Counted from the stretch's first letter, positions 1-7,863 are shown. The stretch is DNA of 38,405 bases from Candidatus Chloroploca mongolica (GCF_004762035.2 NZ_SIJK02000049.1:1-38405); one strand, 5' to 3'. Made by a program: numbers and translations. The notes: generated by a model not told the origin, from the sequence alone.

Positions 1-2
1 TG

Positions 3-608
3 GCGGTGGGCGGGGCCGATGACGAGGCGGCGGCGGTGGCCTGGTGGGCGGCCACCCCAGCCAGCAGTGCGCGTTTCCCGATCTCGTTTCCGCCGGCGGC
101 CTGGCTGCTGATGCACGCGATTCTCGCGGCCTTCTGGCACGATTTTTGTGCGGAGGCCCTCGTGATTGAACCGCAGCCGGACGCCGCCCCGCCCGCCCGC
201 CCGTCGGGGGCACGTGCGCCTGCGGGCCGTCGCCCCGGTGGAGGGCGCAGCGTGCGCTTGCCACCGGTACGCTACGTGGCGCACTGGGGCAGCGACGAAG
301 ATCGGGCACTGATCAATGCCTATGTCCTGGCAGGGCATGGCTATCGCCGCCTTCCGAGCGGATGGGAAGCGCGGCAGGACAGGCGCGACTTCCAGCGCCG
401 CACGACCGCCGCCGCCGACCGCGCCCACGCGCACGGGCTGGATGCCCCGCCGCCCGGCTACACGTATGTTGCGCCCCATCAGCGTCCTGCGGGGCGCAGC
501 CCGACCGACGAGGGCCTGGCGGCCCCCCGGCAGGTACAGGCGCGCGGGCTGTTCACACTGCGGCTCGGGCTGCGGCGGAACGACGACGAAGCTCCGCTGC
601 GAGCCTAG
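3..608 (+). CDS. Hypothetical protein, 5' end outside the window
   Basis: The open frame runs off the left edge, so the start is not visible; an in-frame GTG lies at 6. The visible part has a hydrophobic, tryptophan-containing stretch (about residues 12-45), an Ala/Pro/Gly/Arg-rich linker (about 55-80), and a C-terminal region rich in Arg, Asp and aromatic residues that looks like folded protein (about 85-200). No family was recognised. The two other forward frames over the same bases are much more Arg/Pro-biased and look like shadows of this one in GC-rich DNA. Being coding is likely, function unknown. Confidence 0.45.
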   Translation, partial: AVGGADDEAAAVAWWAATPASSARFPISFPPAAWLLMHAILAAFWHDFCAEALVIEPQPDAAPPARPSGARAPAGRRPGGGRSVRLPPVRYVAHWGSDEDRALINAYVLAGHGYRRLPSGWEARQDRRDFQRRTTAAADRAHAHGLDAPPPGYTYVAPHQRPAGRSPTDEGLAAPRQVQARGLFTLRLGLRRNDDEAPLRA

Positions 609-975
609 GGCGCGGTGGACAGGCACCGGTTTCGCGTGCCGACCCGCGCTCACGCCATCATGCGCAGCCCACCAGGATCACCGCCGTTGCGAGCGCAGGG
701 GGCCTGCGCTGGCTTCCAGAGCCGGACGTGGCGAGAGAGCGATGCCGCATCAGAACGGGTGAAACCCCGCCCATGGCGCGATGTTGCACGAATCGTTGCG
801 GTACCCCTTTTCGATGATTGGTATTTTCCGTTCCGATTCTACCGGGAGCCCATGTTGCGCTCCTCTTCAAGCGGCACGGCTCACCAGGCGACGATGGTGT
901 CGTACGAATGTTTGATTGTTAAGGGGCCAGCGAGGCGGTCATTTTGGCGAGAGTATTGAAACACGGGAGACGATT
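609..975. other. Intergenic stretch without a convincing gene
   Basis: Only short overlapping frames of shadow-like composition occur here. The last 50 bases become AT-richer just before the nucleotidyltransferase and may hold its promoter, but no clear -35/-10 pair could be assigned. Confidence 0.4.
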
Positions 976-1434
976 ATGGACCAAGCGAGCCAGTTAAAGG
1001 CGTCCACACGCCTGCTGGAACAGATCACGGCGTGGTTTCAGGCGCGCGAAGGAGTCGCTGCCATCGCGCTGGTGGGTTCACACGCTCGGGGCGCTGCCCG
1101 CCCTGACTCTGATATTGATCTGGTCTTGCTCGTTGACGATCCTCAGGCGTACCAGCACGGGCAGGACTGGCTTAGTTCTCTGGCCGTGAATGAGCTCAAC
1201 ACCCTGGTTGTTACCTCCCAGGACGAGGACTACGGTTCGCTCTGGTCGCGGCGGGTCTTCCTGTCCTCGGGGCACGAGGTAGAGTTTGGCTTTGCCAGAC
1301 CGACCTGGGCGTCGACCGAGCCGCTAGATAGTGGGACACAACAGGTGGTGCGAGATGGATGTCACGCTCTTTACGACCCTCACGAGATCATGAAGCGCCT
1401 CATCACAGCTGTCCACCAGCGGGATGTCACATAG
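976..1434 (+). CDS. Small nucleotidyltransferase-fold protein (152 aa)
   Basis: A single-domain protein of the polymerase-beta-like nucleotidyltransferase superfamily. The signature is visible: Gly34-Ser35 in a VGSHARG motif followed by Asp46-x-Asp48 in a DSDIDLVLL strand, the metal-binding pair that positions NTP. The ATG at 976 is chosen over upstream in-frame starts because GGGAG lies six bases before it. Family members include MNT antitoxins (usually next to a HEPN toxin), aminoglycoside or lincosamide nucleotidyltransferases and GrpB-like enzymes. No HEPN gene is adjacent, so the MNT/HEPN reading lacks support here. The substrate cannot be told from the sequence. Confidence 0.8.
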   Translation: MDQASQLKASTRLLEQITAWFQAREGVAAIALVGSHARGAARPDSDIDLVLLVDDPQAYQHGQDWLSSLAVNELNTLVVTSQDEDYGSLWSRRVFLSSGHEVEFGFARPTWASTEPLDSGTQQVVRDGCHALYDPHEIMKRLITAVHQRDVT

Positions 1435-2203
1435 CATCACCAGAAAGCTTACCCGCGACAACGAGGCCCTCACCCGCGCTGCGCGTCACCAGCCGCATCA
1501 ATCGCTCCCATGTCCCAAGGTGGAGATCGTGAACCCTGAGCATGTGGCCGTGACGCTCACCGAGCGACGCCGTCCGCATGCATGGGGGTCATCCCACGAA
1601 CCTCGGCGCAAGGCCGAAGCGCGGCATGAGCCGGGCGGGGGCGGCGTGGCGCGAGCGGTGCGAAGATCGTCAACGCACGCCCATGCTCTGCAGCGCATTC
1701 CAGCGCTTTCGCTGCATGCGCACCGCCCGGCCAGGCCCAGCGGGTCGCAGGATCTATCTATAAAGTACTACAGTTGTACATTACAATGTTCCGTACATAT
1801 GTTTGCCACAAAAGAACCCAAAGAGCGCAAAAGGGATGCGCAGTGGGCGGATTGCGGCGGTCTTTTGTGCGTTTTGGGTTCTTTTGTGGCCCATCTGAGG
1901 CTAGCTACGTAGTGTGTCACGTAAGTCTTCTGGGGTCGTTCGCCGACCACGAATGGGGGCCACGAAGAAACGAATACCGCACCGCCCATCTTCGTTTCTT
2001 CGTGCTCAGTCTTTGTGGTCGGCGGTGCGACCGGGAAACGTAGGTGACACACTCCTAAGCACAACCTACAACTGTAGTGCTAAGGGTGCCACGCGAGCGC
2101 GGGATACGCGATCACGCCGCCGCGACGACAAGGCGCGAGACCCATGGAGCCGATGCCAGGCCGTGCCGAGCCAGGCCGCCCCGCAGGCGCGGGCGGCTCC
2201 CGC
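1435..2203. other. Long intergenic stretch with a nested inverted-repeat element
   Basis: No convincing gene was seen between the nucleotidyltransferase and the minus-strand small genes. The middle is occupied by the inverted-repeat structure described separately (1764-2081). The flanks are GC-rich with only shadow-like frames. Confidence 0.4.
1764..2081. repeat. Nested inverted-repeat element with two internal hairpins
   Basis: The outer arms 1764-1778 and 2067-2081 pair over 15 bases with one mismatch, including a perfect 12-base core ending in TACAACTGTAGT. Inside lie a long imperfect hairpin with 28-base arms at 1806-1833 and 1862-1889, then a second enclosing pair (1911-1920 with 2044-2053, ten perfect bases), which itself encloses a hairpin with about 34-base arms at 1941-1974 and 1991-2024. 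Arms include motifs like TTCTTTTGTGG and TTCTTCGTG. Terminal inverted repeats, internal symmetry and lack of coding fit a MITE-like non-autonomous element or a multi-branched RNA; no target-site duplication was identified. Confidence 0.6.
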
Positions 2204-2314
2204 TCAGTACGATCCGCTGATCTGCCAGGTCTGCCGTACGATGCCCCGCCCGCCCGCGACGTTGATCGGCCACGATGTCGCGGGATGTTGGTTCGGGCAA
2301 CGTACGACCATCAT
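2204..2314 (-). CDS. Possible 36-aa minus-strand peptide (doubtful)
   Basis: Downstream of the 99-aa minus-strand gene a short frame starts at a double ATG (2314 and 2311) and ends with TGA at 2204. It contains one Cys and an INVAGGRGIVRQTW stretch. An alternative forward frame over the same bases encodes a CxxC-containing stretch (ICQVC near 2220), so at least one strand may be a remnant of coding sequence. Neither could be matched to a family. Confidence 0.15.
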   Translation of the reverse strand: MMVVRCPNQHPATSWPINVAGGRGIVRQTWQISGSY

Positions 2315-2364
2315 GCCACGCCCGGCCAAGGGTGCCGCTGCCTCTGCGGGGGTTCGCCAAGTGG

Positions 2365-2664
2365 TTATGGCGATACGGCCGCTTTGCGCCGCACGGCCAG
2401 TTCGACGGCGGCACGCAGATCGTCATGGGTGTAGCCCACACGCACCGCCGCATCAAGCACATCCTCAATGCGGTGCGCGAGGCTGCCGATCACGTCGTCA
2501 TGCTCCAACATGATCAGGGCGTCATAGGGCGCAATCTCTGGCCCGTGCAAGGTCATGATCACGGCCATCCGCCGGGGAGGGGTGTGCTCAGTGCTCATGA
2601 ACTCCCCAATCATCCGGCCTCCGAAGGCGTGCGTACGCACCCATACGTCAGTCGCTGTTGTCAT
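2365..2664 (-). CDS. Hypothetical acidic protein (99 aa)
   Basis: The ATG at 2664 is preceded on the minus strand by AAGGG seven bases away, which decides this start over a longer upstream extension. The product begins MTTATDVWVRTHAFGG and has hydrophobic strands (RMAVIMTLHG, YDALIMLEHD) followed by an acidic helical half (IGSLAHRIEDVLDAAVRVGY). No family was recognised. It lies ten bases after the stop of another very small minus-strand frame (2675-2818), and its ribosome-binding site overlaps that stop region, suggesting translational coupling. Confidence 0.55.
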   Translation of the reverse strand: MTTATDVWVRTHAFGGRMIGEFMSTEHTPPRRMAVIMTLHGPEIAPYDALIMLEHDDVIGSLAHRIEDVLDAAVRVGYTHDDLRAAVELAVRRKAAVSP

Positions 2665-2674
2665 CAACGTACCC

Positions 2675-2818
2675 TTATCGCTTGAGGTAACGGCGGGCAA
2701 ATACTGCCATGTCCAGTGGGTGACTCCGTTCCAAACCAAGGGCTGCCAGGAGTTGGTTGTGGGTGACTTGGCGCTGGCTATCGGCTGGCGTCAGCGGCGG
2801 CGGGTTGGGACGAGACAA
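2675..2818 (-). CDS. Very small hypothetical protein (about 47 aa, TTG start or truncated)
   Basis: A minus-strand frame reading ...VTHNQLLAALGLERSHP..., ending in the basic stretch AVFARRYLKR, closes at TAA 2675-2677, directly before the ribosome-binding site of the 99-aa gene. Its composition is protein-like, unlike neighbouring frames. There is no ATG at the front. A TTG at 2818 has GGAG very close upstream, at a spacing that is too short to be ideal, and the frame is closed by a stop at 2876-2878. It may therefore be a short gene with a rare start, or the 3' end of an older gene. Function unknown. Confidence 0.35.
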   Translation of the reverse strand: MSRPNPPPLTPADSQRQVTHNQLLAALGLERSHPLDMAVFARRYLKR

Positions 2819-2972
2819 AACTCCGAGAGCAGAAAAATGCTTGGGCGTAGGAAAAAGCCTGTAAGTCGCGCAGAATCACCGCCGTCCGCTGCACGCTTTG
2901 TTGGGCGCGATTTTTTACACAACACTTGGCTGGATAACAGAGCATAATCTCCCATGAGATTGATTTGTGGTA

Positions 2973-3461
2973 TTAATGCCAGCCAAAACTATTGCTTTCC
3001 CAACTTAACAAATCTCCTTCAATATGATCCTTCAATCCTGCTCTTTCCATCAAAAACATAATCTGAGCACGATGATGCATATTATGAGTGATTACATGCC
3101 CAATTGCGCCGCCAAAGGTTTTTTTCACAGGTGGGTTGTCAAGAGTATCCATGAAACAATCGTCATAACGTTTTTCTCGCGCAATATTACGCGCTAAATT
3201 GGCGAAATCTCTACTAACGACGGTTAAACGTTCAAGTAATTCTGAAATCGTGTTTCCAGTTTTTTCCTGAACGACTCGCTCATAAAGTAAGTCTGTCCAA
3301 ATTTCCATATTTTCAATAACATGGATGAAAGTTTCGCGAAGCGACTTGTGGTCAATATCAAATTCTTTATCTAGCAAATCATCAGGTAATGACTGGCACG
3401 CTAAAAGAAGTTGGCGAGTTGTCCAAGTATCATGACCAAGCAATCTATCAAGAATATCCAT
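2973..3461 (-). CDS. DinB-family protein (162 aa)
   Basis: A four-helix-bundle DinB/YfiT-like protein. Members are metal-binding; some are thiol-dependent S-transferases, many are damage- or stress-associated proteins of unknown reaction. The three likely metal ligands are His47 (in FIHVIEN), His126 and His130 in the HxxxHH-R-A-Q helix near residues 122-133. Length matches the family. The ATG at 3461 has GGAGA upstream at good spacing. The gene is strikingly AT-rich compared with its GC-rich surroundings and uses A/T-ending codons, so recent horizontal acquisition is likely. The neighbouring minus-strand gene (3477-3719) is only 15 bases upstream and may be co-transcribed, but shares no obvious function. 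Confidence 0.85.
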   Translation of the reverse strand: MDILDRLLGHDTWTTRQLLLACQSLPDDLLDKEFDIDHKSLRETFIHVIENMEIWTDLLYERVVQEKTGNTISELLERLTVVSRDFANLARNIAREKRYDDCFMDTLDNPPVKKTFGGAIGHVITHNMHHRAQIMFLMERAGLKDHIEGDLLSWESNSFGWH

Positions 3462-3476
3462 TAGGTCTCCGAAATT

Positions 3477-3719
3477 TCAGTAGATGATGATGGTAAATGC
3501 CCAGCGCCCAACAAGGTAGTAGAGGGTCGCTTCATCGTGCCCGCCATCGTTCATGTGATCAATGTAGTCTAGATAGCCGCTGCATAATCCGGTCAACCAT
3601 TCGACACGGAGCATCCAGGGTTCAACCCCAGAGCTACCGGAACGGCCACGCATCCAGCTTGTCGCGATGAGCAGGGCCACAACCCCGACGATCATGGCTC
3701 TGCCGATCAGCAGGCCCAT
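3477..3719 (-). CDS. Small putative membrane protein (80 aa)
   Basis: The ATG at 3719 is preceded by GAGGAG eight bases upstream on the minus strand, a strong ribosome-binding site. Residues about 3-21 form one hydrophobic segment (IGRAMIVGVVALLIATSW) followed by Arg residues, so a single N-terminal membrane anchor or uncleaved signal is likely. The rest (WMLRVEWLTGLCSGYLDYIDH...) is aromatic-rich, with a second hydrophobic patch at the C-terminus (RWAFTIIIY). No family was recognised. Confidence 0.5.
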   Translation of the reverse strand: MGLLIGRAMIVGVVALLIATSWMRGRSGSSGVEPWMLRVEWLTGLCSGYLDYIDHMNDGGHDEATLYYLVGRWAFTIIIY

Positions 3720-3877
3720 AGCGAGTGCTCCTCGTCAAACTGGCGGCATGGCATCCTGCATGCATCAGAAAGTATATCGCTCGCGGGAGAGAGGTGTCAA
3801 GCATGACCTGAGGGCTCGGGCCATGCCATCAGACGCTGTCGTGGAACTATTCACGTCGTCAGTTACCTAACCGGAAA

Positions 3878-3968
3878 CGGTTGGGCTTGTCGCTGGCGCC
3901 ACCAGTCCGAAGACTGGCATCCAAGACGTATGCCGTCTGACCACGGCCCTGTCGGGCGAACCCGACAG
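3878..3968 (-). ncRNA. Structured region with UUCG-loop hairpins, possible mobile-element RNA
   Basis: Read on the minus strand, three hairpins follow one another: 3968-3949 (8-bp stem, TTCG loop), 3939-3925 (5-bp stem) and 3917-3902 (6-bp stem CCAGTC/GACTGG closing a C-UUCG-G tetraloop), then a GGCGCC palindrome and a small AACC/GGTT hairpin near 3885. This dense structure overlaps the end of a short open minus-strand frame (3859-4053). By analogy it could be the 3' end of a decayed IS200/IS605-type tnpB with its omega-RNA scaffold, but no TnpB motif was recognised. A conserved hairpin cassette of another kind is equally possible. Confidence 0.25.
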
Positions 3969-4267
3969 CGGTTGCATCTGCCAAAGCAGACGACCTTGAA
4001 TCTGTTCCCCACCGGAGGTTTCCCCACTGAAACCCACAAGGCTCAGGTGGCAACGTGCATGGATCCCGGGTTCACCGGCTCGCGCCGGACGTGGGCCTTC
4101 ACACGTAGCACAATTGTATTATAAAAGACAGTTTGGCGCAACCCAATGGGCAAAAGCCGCTCAAGCGAAGTGCTTCCTTCCAAGGTGGAAACGACCTGGA
4201 CTTCCCCGCCTAAGGGTAAGCATCGGTGATGCTATGTCCAGGCGGGGGCGCTGAAGGAGTCCCCCTG

Positions 4268-4563
4268 ATGACTGACCGCCAGACGATCATCCCGCTGGCC
4301 GAGCGCACGGGTGACGTTTATGGCGACAAACTGCGGGCAGTGATCAGTGCCATCAACGATGAGCGCCGCATTGATGTGCCCGTGCGCCCCCTCTGTACAA
4401 ATCTCGGCTTGTCCTGGCGCTCGCAACGGAACCGCATCAACCGCGACGAGGTGCTGCGCGAAGCGCTCCGGGGGGGGTGTTCATCATAAACACCCTCGGT
4501 GTGGGCGGCGGGACACAGGAACTGCGCTGTGTGCCCATCGAGGTGCTCTCTGGGTGGTGCTGA
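4268..4563 (+). pseudogene. Frameshifted phage-antirepressor N-terminal domain (P22_AR_N-like)
   Basis: From ATG 4268 the frame reads MTDRQTIIPLAERTGDVYGD, then IDVPVRPLCTNLGLSWRSQR and INRDEVLREAL. This matches the layout of P22-antirepressor N-terminal domains (an 'xVPxRPLCxxLGLxWxxQxxRI' core), which bind or block phage repressors. The frame then hits a run of eight G (4470-4477) and stops at 4489. One frame over, the expected continuation GGGTQELRCVPIEVLSGW is readable until TGA at 4561. Further family-like residues (PELASDA) appear in another frame near 4580. The gene is thus broken at least once, by decay, sequencing error, or slippage at the G tract. Confidence 0.6.
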
Positions 4564-4706
4564 CCTGGCTCCGCCCATGGCCCACCGAACTGGCAAGCGA
4601 CGCCGCATCGTGACCTGATTCCGCTGCGCGGTGGGTGAGGAGAACCACGCACGCCTCGGCTCCCCAGCGCATGCAGCGGCAGCGCTGAATCAGCCGCCCT
4701 GGATCC

Positions 4707-4889
4707 TCAGGCCCCGCCACCCGGCGGCTCTTCGTCGTCCTCAACGGCCAGTTTCACCCGCTCATTGGCAATCACCGCCGCTTCAATGTAGCGGCGCGGC
4801 ATCGCCAGACTGCTCCAGCCCCCCGCTTCTTGCAAGGCCAGCGGATCCGTTCCGGCCCGCGCCGCCCGCGTCGCCCAGTCGTGCCGACA
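4707..4889 (-). pseudogene. C-terminal fragment of a tyrosine recombinase / integrase
   Basis: On the minus strand from 4889 to the TGA at 4707 the translation reads CRHDWATRAARAG, then LQEAGGWSSLAMPRRYIEAA, then a short acidic, Gly-rich tail. This is the catalytic end of a phage-integrase-family recombinase: the Arg-His of the HxxR-H box, the Trp in place of the third His, and the nucleophilic Tyr in RRYIEAA. Everything upstream is missing: in-frame sequence before Cys (4887) turns into poly-Arg with no family character, exactly where the forward HTH gene begins. The fragment marks a degraded integrative element together with the antirepressor remnant. Confidence 0.65.
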
Positions 4890-4906
4890 GTCTCGCCTAC
4901 GCCGCC

Positions 4907-5287
4907 GTGATCTGCGGGGCGCTGCATCTCGATGCGGCGCAGCGTCCCGTGGCCGTCGATCTGCTCCACCCGCTGACCGCCCTCACCCTGATCGAGCAGG
5001 CGACCCTGCGGAACCACCTGATCCAGCAGGCCTGGGCCCGTGCTCCGCACCATGTGCGCACCCTGCTCGGGTGTCCCGCCGCCCCGCTGCGCCTCGCGGA
5101 CGCCGCCCGCCAGCTCGGGTATCCCTTGCCCACGCTTGCCAAGGCCGCCGCGGAAGATCGGCTGCCCACCATCCACGTCGGCGACCGTCACCTCGTCTAC
5201 CTCGCCACCGTGACGGAGGCGCACGACCGGGGGCTGCTGCACGATCAGCGCGGGCGGCCCCCGCGCACGGCAACGCCGAGGCGCTGA
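4907..5287 (+). CDS. Excisionase-like helix-turn-helix protein (start uncertain, perhaps truncated)
   Basis: The C-terminal half (LADAARQLGYPLPTLAKAAA, then EDRLPTIHVGDRHLVY) fits the HTH_17/MerR-like excisionase fold: helix-turn-helix followed by a beta-hairpin wing. Such proteins bind short DNA sites and often direct excision or repression. The N-terminal part (about residues 15-60) is helical and Leu/Ala-rich. The open frame extends further upstream but there overlaps the minus-strand integrase fragment. The GTG at 4907 is an arbitrary choice, GTG 4949 is an alternative, and neither has a clear ribosome-binding site. The 5' end may have been lost at the integrase junction. A good terminator follows. 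Confidence 0.45.
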   Translation: MICGALHLDAAQRPVAVDLLHPLTALTLIEQATLRNHLIQQAWARAPHHVRTLLGCPAAPLRLADAARQLGYPLPTLAKAAAEDRLPTIHVGDRHLVYLATVTEAHDRGLLHDQRGRPPRTATPRR

Positions 5288-5330
5288 TGCGGGGAGCGCA
5301 GCACACTGCGCCTGTATGCGATTGGTATCA

Positions 5331-5356
5331 AAAGGGCGCATTTGCGCCCTTTCTTT
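5331..5356 (+). terminator. Rho-independent terminator
   Basis: The stem AAAGGGCGCA (5331-5340) pairs perfectly with TGCGCCCTTT (5343-5352) across a two-base loop and is followed by CTTTTC. It lies 44 bases after the HTH gene and would end its transcript. A-rich and T-rich flanks allow it to work on both strands. Confidence 0.75.
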
Positions 5357-5413
5357 TCAGTATACGAGAGAGAGACCAAGCGATGCCGCCCACGATCAGA
5401 AAGGTCACTCGTT

Positions 5414-5819
5414 ATGCATGCACCTATGCGCTTGCTCCTCTTGGTGACCCTCATCGCAGTCCTCACGGCCTGTGGCACGACTCTCCGCGCAGACCGAGGC
5501 GTCAGAGACAGCCCTTGACCCGCCATGCTCCGCATCCACACCAACACCCCTGCCGTTCACCACACTATGCTGCTCGGTGCGCAGCAGGGGTGCGTCAACA
5601 CGATGCACGAGCATCGCCATGTGACAGAGAAGCAGGGATGGGGCGAGCCGCTCAGATACCAGGCGGACACCCTGGGGCTGCCCCACCGAACGGCCAGCAA
5701 CGGTGCAAGGGATTGTGTATCCGCGACCTGCATTCCATCACAAGATCAGCGTGGAGGATGGTACTACAAAAGAGGAGTACTTCTATCGCATATTCGCTCC
5801 CACAAGCATAGCCTACAAT
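5414..5819 (+). pseudogene. Decayed lipoprotein gene
   Basis: ATG 5414 (or 5426) opens a clear lipoprotein signal, MRLLLLVTLIAVLTACGT, with a lipobox LTAC and lipidation Cys at codon 20 (5471). The frame stops after 34 codons (TGA 5516). A Thr/Pro/Ser-rich stretch typical of the region after a lipobox (SASTPTPLPFTT) continues in the next frame, and a protein-like segment (YPRPAFHHKISVEDGTTKEE) appears in a further frame near 5712-5810. The most economical reading is an outer-surface lipoprotein gene broken by frameshifts. The first 34 codons alone could still yield a short peptide. Confidence 0.4.
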
Positions 5820-6033
5820 AGAGGTATCGGATCAGCATCCGAAATGTGGTTATGGGGGAGTGGTATTACGCAAGAGAATCAGCGCAGCTACCCCGCCACG
5901 CAGGCGCCGACGATCCAAGGCGCACCGATCCGCAAAGAGCGTTAGCGCCACCTGTGCTCGGATGGCGTTGATCGCAAGGGGGCAGCGCACGCCACTGAAC
6001 ATCCGTGCAACCGCGCTCCCGGAGGAACCAGCC

Positions 6034-7863
6034 ATGACTCAGCCCCGTCTCTCCCCCACGCGCATGCTGCGCGTCACGCTGCTCACGCTGCTCACGCTCG
6101 TCCTGCTGCTCGACGGCTTGACCGCCGCCGCGCAGCCGTCCGTCAGTCGCCACCTGGCCCTCGGGATGCCCAGTTCAGCCGTCACCGACGTCAATTCCCC
6201 CGCCGACTACCTTATCGTGCGCGATCAGTACGCGCTGAGTTACCACCGCGACCGGGGTATCCCAAACTGGGTCAGTTGGCACCTCCAGGCCAGCGATCTG
6301 GGGGACGTGCCCCGCTACAGCGGCCCCTTTATCACCGATGCCAGCCTGCCCGCGAGTTGGTACCGCGTCACCCACAACGACTACACCAATAGCGGCTACG
6401 ACCGGGGCCACATGACCCCCTCCGCCGATCGGAGCGCGACTGAGGCCGACAACGAGGCGACGTTTCTCCTGACCAACATTCTGCCGCAAGCCCCCGCCAA
6501 TAACCAGGGCCTCTGGGCCACCCTCGAAGAGCACGCCCGCAGCCTTGTCCGTGCGGGCAATGAGGTCTACCTCGTCGCCGGGGGCACTGGCAGTCGCGGC
6601 ACCCTCGCCAATGGTCGCCTCACCATCCCCGCGAACGTCTGGAAAGTCATGCTGGTGCTGCCCGCCGCCGACGGCGATGATCGCGCCCGCATCACGCCGT
6701 CCACCCCCGTGATCGCCCTCTGGACGCCCAACGATGCCACCGTCGACGGGCGAGCGTGGCAAGACTACCAAACCACCGTGCGCTGCCTCGAGGAGCGTAC
6801 CGGGCTGAATTTCTTCGCCGCCGTGGATCGCGCCGTCCAGGATGCGCTTGAGGGGCCTGGCTGTCGCGAGCCAGCGCCAGTGCCAGCGCCAGTGCCACCT
6901 CCACCCGCTGATCAGCGCTGTTTCCCGGAGACCGGGCAGTGCATTCACGGCCCCATCCGCGCCTATTGGGAACGCAACGGTGGCCTCGCCATCTTCGGCT
7001 TCCCCATCACCACGCAGCGGGCCGAGGCCGTCGAGGGCCAGACCCTCCAGGTGCAGTGGTTTGAGCGCGACCGCATCGAGATCCAACCGACGGGGGCCGT
7101 CACGACCGGACGCCTGGGGGTTGAGCGCCTGGCGCAACTGGGTACGCCCTGGCAGCCCGGCCCGGGAGCACCGGCTGGCCCTGGCTGCACCACGTTCGCC
7201 GTGACCGGCCATACCGTCTGTGAACCCTTCCTGCGTTCCTGGCAGAACCAGGGCGGGCTGGAGCGTTTTGGCCTCCCGGTCACTGGGGCCTTCACCATGG
7301 AACTGGAAGGCCGCCCCTACACCGTGCAATTCTTTGAACGGCGTCGCTTCGAGGCCCATCCCGAGCTTGGCCCGAGCACCGTGCTGCTCGGTCTGCTCGG
7401 CCGTGAGGTGCTGGAGGCCCAGCCGGGACACCCGGCGATGCCGCCACCCGCGCCCGCGCCACCGCCACCACCGCCACCCGCGCCCCAACCGACGACGGCC
7501 CCGCCACCACCACCGGCCGCACAACCGACCCCGGCCCCAGCGCAGCTCCCACCGAGCTTCAACAACTGTGCTGACGACCCCAACGCCGCCGCCGCACCGC
7601 ATGTCCCGGTGCGGATTCGGGCCATCGACAAACGGGCCGAGACGGTCACGTTGCAGAATGTCAGCGCCACTGCCGTCACGCTCGACGGCTGGATCATGTG
7701 TAGTGTGCGCGGAGCGCAGCGGCATCCCATCGGCGGCGTGCTCGCCCCAAACGAGAGTCGCGTCTTTCCAGGGCCACCCGAGAACATTTGGAACAATAGC
7801 TCTTCTGATCCAGGCTCCCTCTATGATCCGGCGGGCCGCCTAGTCAGTTACTGGCCGGATTGA
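6034..7863 (+). CDS. Secreted DNA/RNA non-specific endonuclease with repeat and lamin-tail-like domains (609 aa)
   Basis: The ATG at 6034 follows GGAGG eight bases upstream and starts a typical signal peptide (hydrophobic core about 10-30, cleavage near AAAQ at 33), so the enzyme is exported. Residues about 50-280 form a NUC1-type beta-beta-alpha-metal nuclease; the hallmark is Asp123-Arg-Gly-His126 with His126 as general base, plus the downstream metal-binding Asn-rich helix (NEATFLLTNILPQAPANNQG). Residues about 296-459 carry two copies of a Cys-bounded repeat (GxxxxYWxxxGGLxxFGxP...QxFERxRxE). A Pro/Ala-rich linker (about 470-510) leads to a C-terminal beta domain resembling a lamin-tail domain (about 525-609). 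It could serve nutrient scavenging, DNA degradation in matrix, or predation. Confidence 0.9.
   Translation: MTQPRLSPTRMLRVTLLTLLTLVLLLDGLTAAAQPSVSRHLALGMPSSAVTDVNSPADYLIVRDQYALSYHRDRGIPNWVSWHLQASDLGDVPRYSGPFITDASLPASWYRVTHNDYTNSGYDRGHMTPSADRSATEADNEATFLLTNILPQAPANNQGLWATLEEHARSLVRAGNEVYLVAGGTGSRGTLANGRLTIPANVWKVMLVLPAADGDDRARITPSTPVIALWTPNDATVDGRAWQDYQTTVRCLEERTGLNFFAAVDRAVQDALEGPGCREPAPVPAPVPPPPADQRCFPETGQCIHGPIRAYWERNGGLAIFGFPITTQRAEAVEGQTLQVQWFERDRIEIQPTGAVTTGRLGVERLAQLGTPWQPGPGAPAGPGCTTFAVTGHTVCEPFLRSWQNQGGLERFGLPVTGAFTMELEGRPYTVQFFERRRFEAHPELGPSTVLLGLLGREVLEAQPGHPAMPPPAPAPPPPPPPAPQPTTAPPPPPAAQPTPAPAQLPPSFNNCADDPNAAAAPHVPVRIRAIDKRAETVTLQNVSATAVTLDGWIMCSVRGAQRHPIGGVLAPNESRVFPGPPENIWNNSSSDPGSLYDPAGRLVSYWPD

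Noticed and set aside
976-1434. MNT antitoxin of an MNT/HEPN toxin-antitoxin pair
   Set aside because: No HEPN-like gene lies next to it.
4772-5341. 189-aa minus-strand ORF opposite the excisionase-like gene
   Set aside because: Composition is Gly/Arg/Gln-rich shadow text; the HTH motif is on the forward strand, and the integrase fragment is in a different minus-strand frame.
6175-7725. 516-aa minus-strand ORF opposite the secreted nuclease
   Set aside because: Low-complexity Gly/Arg/Trp composition mirroring the Pro-rich coding strand; the forward strand has a signal peptide and nuclease motif.
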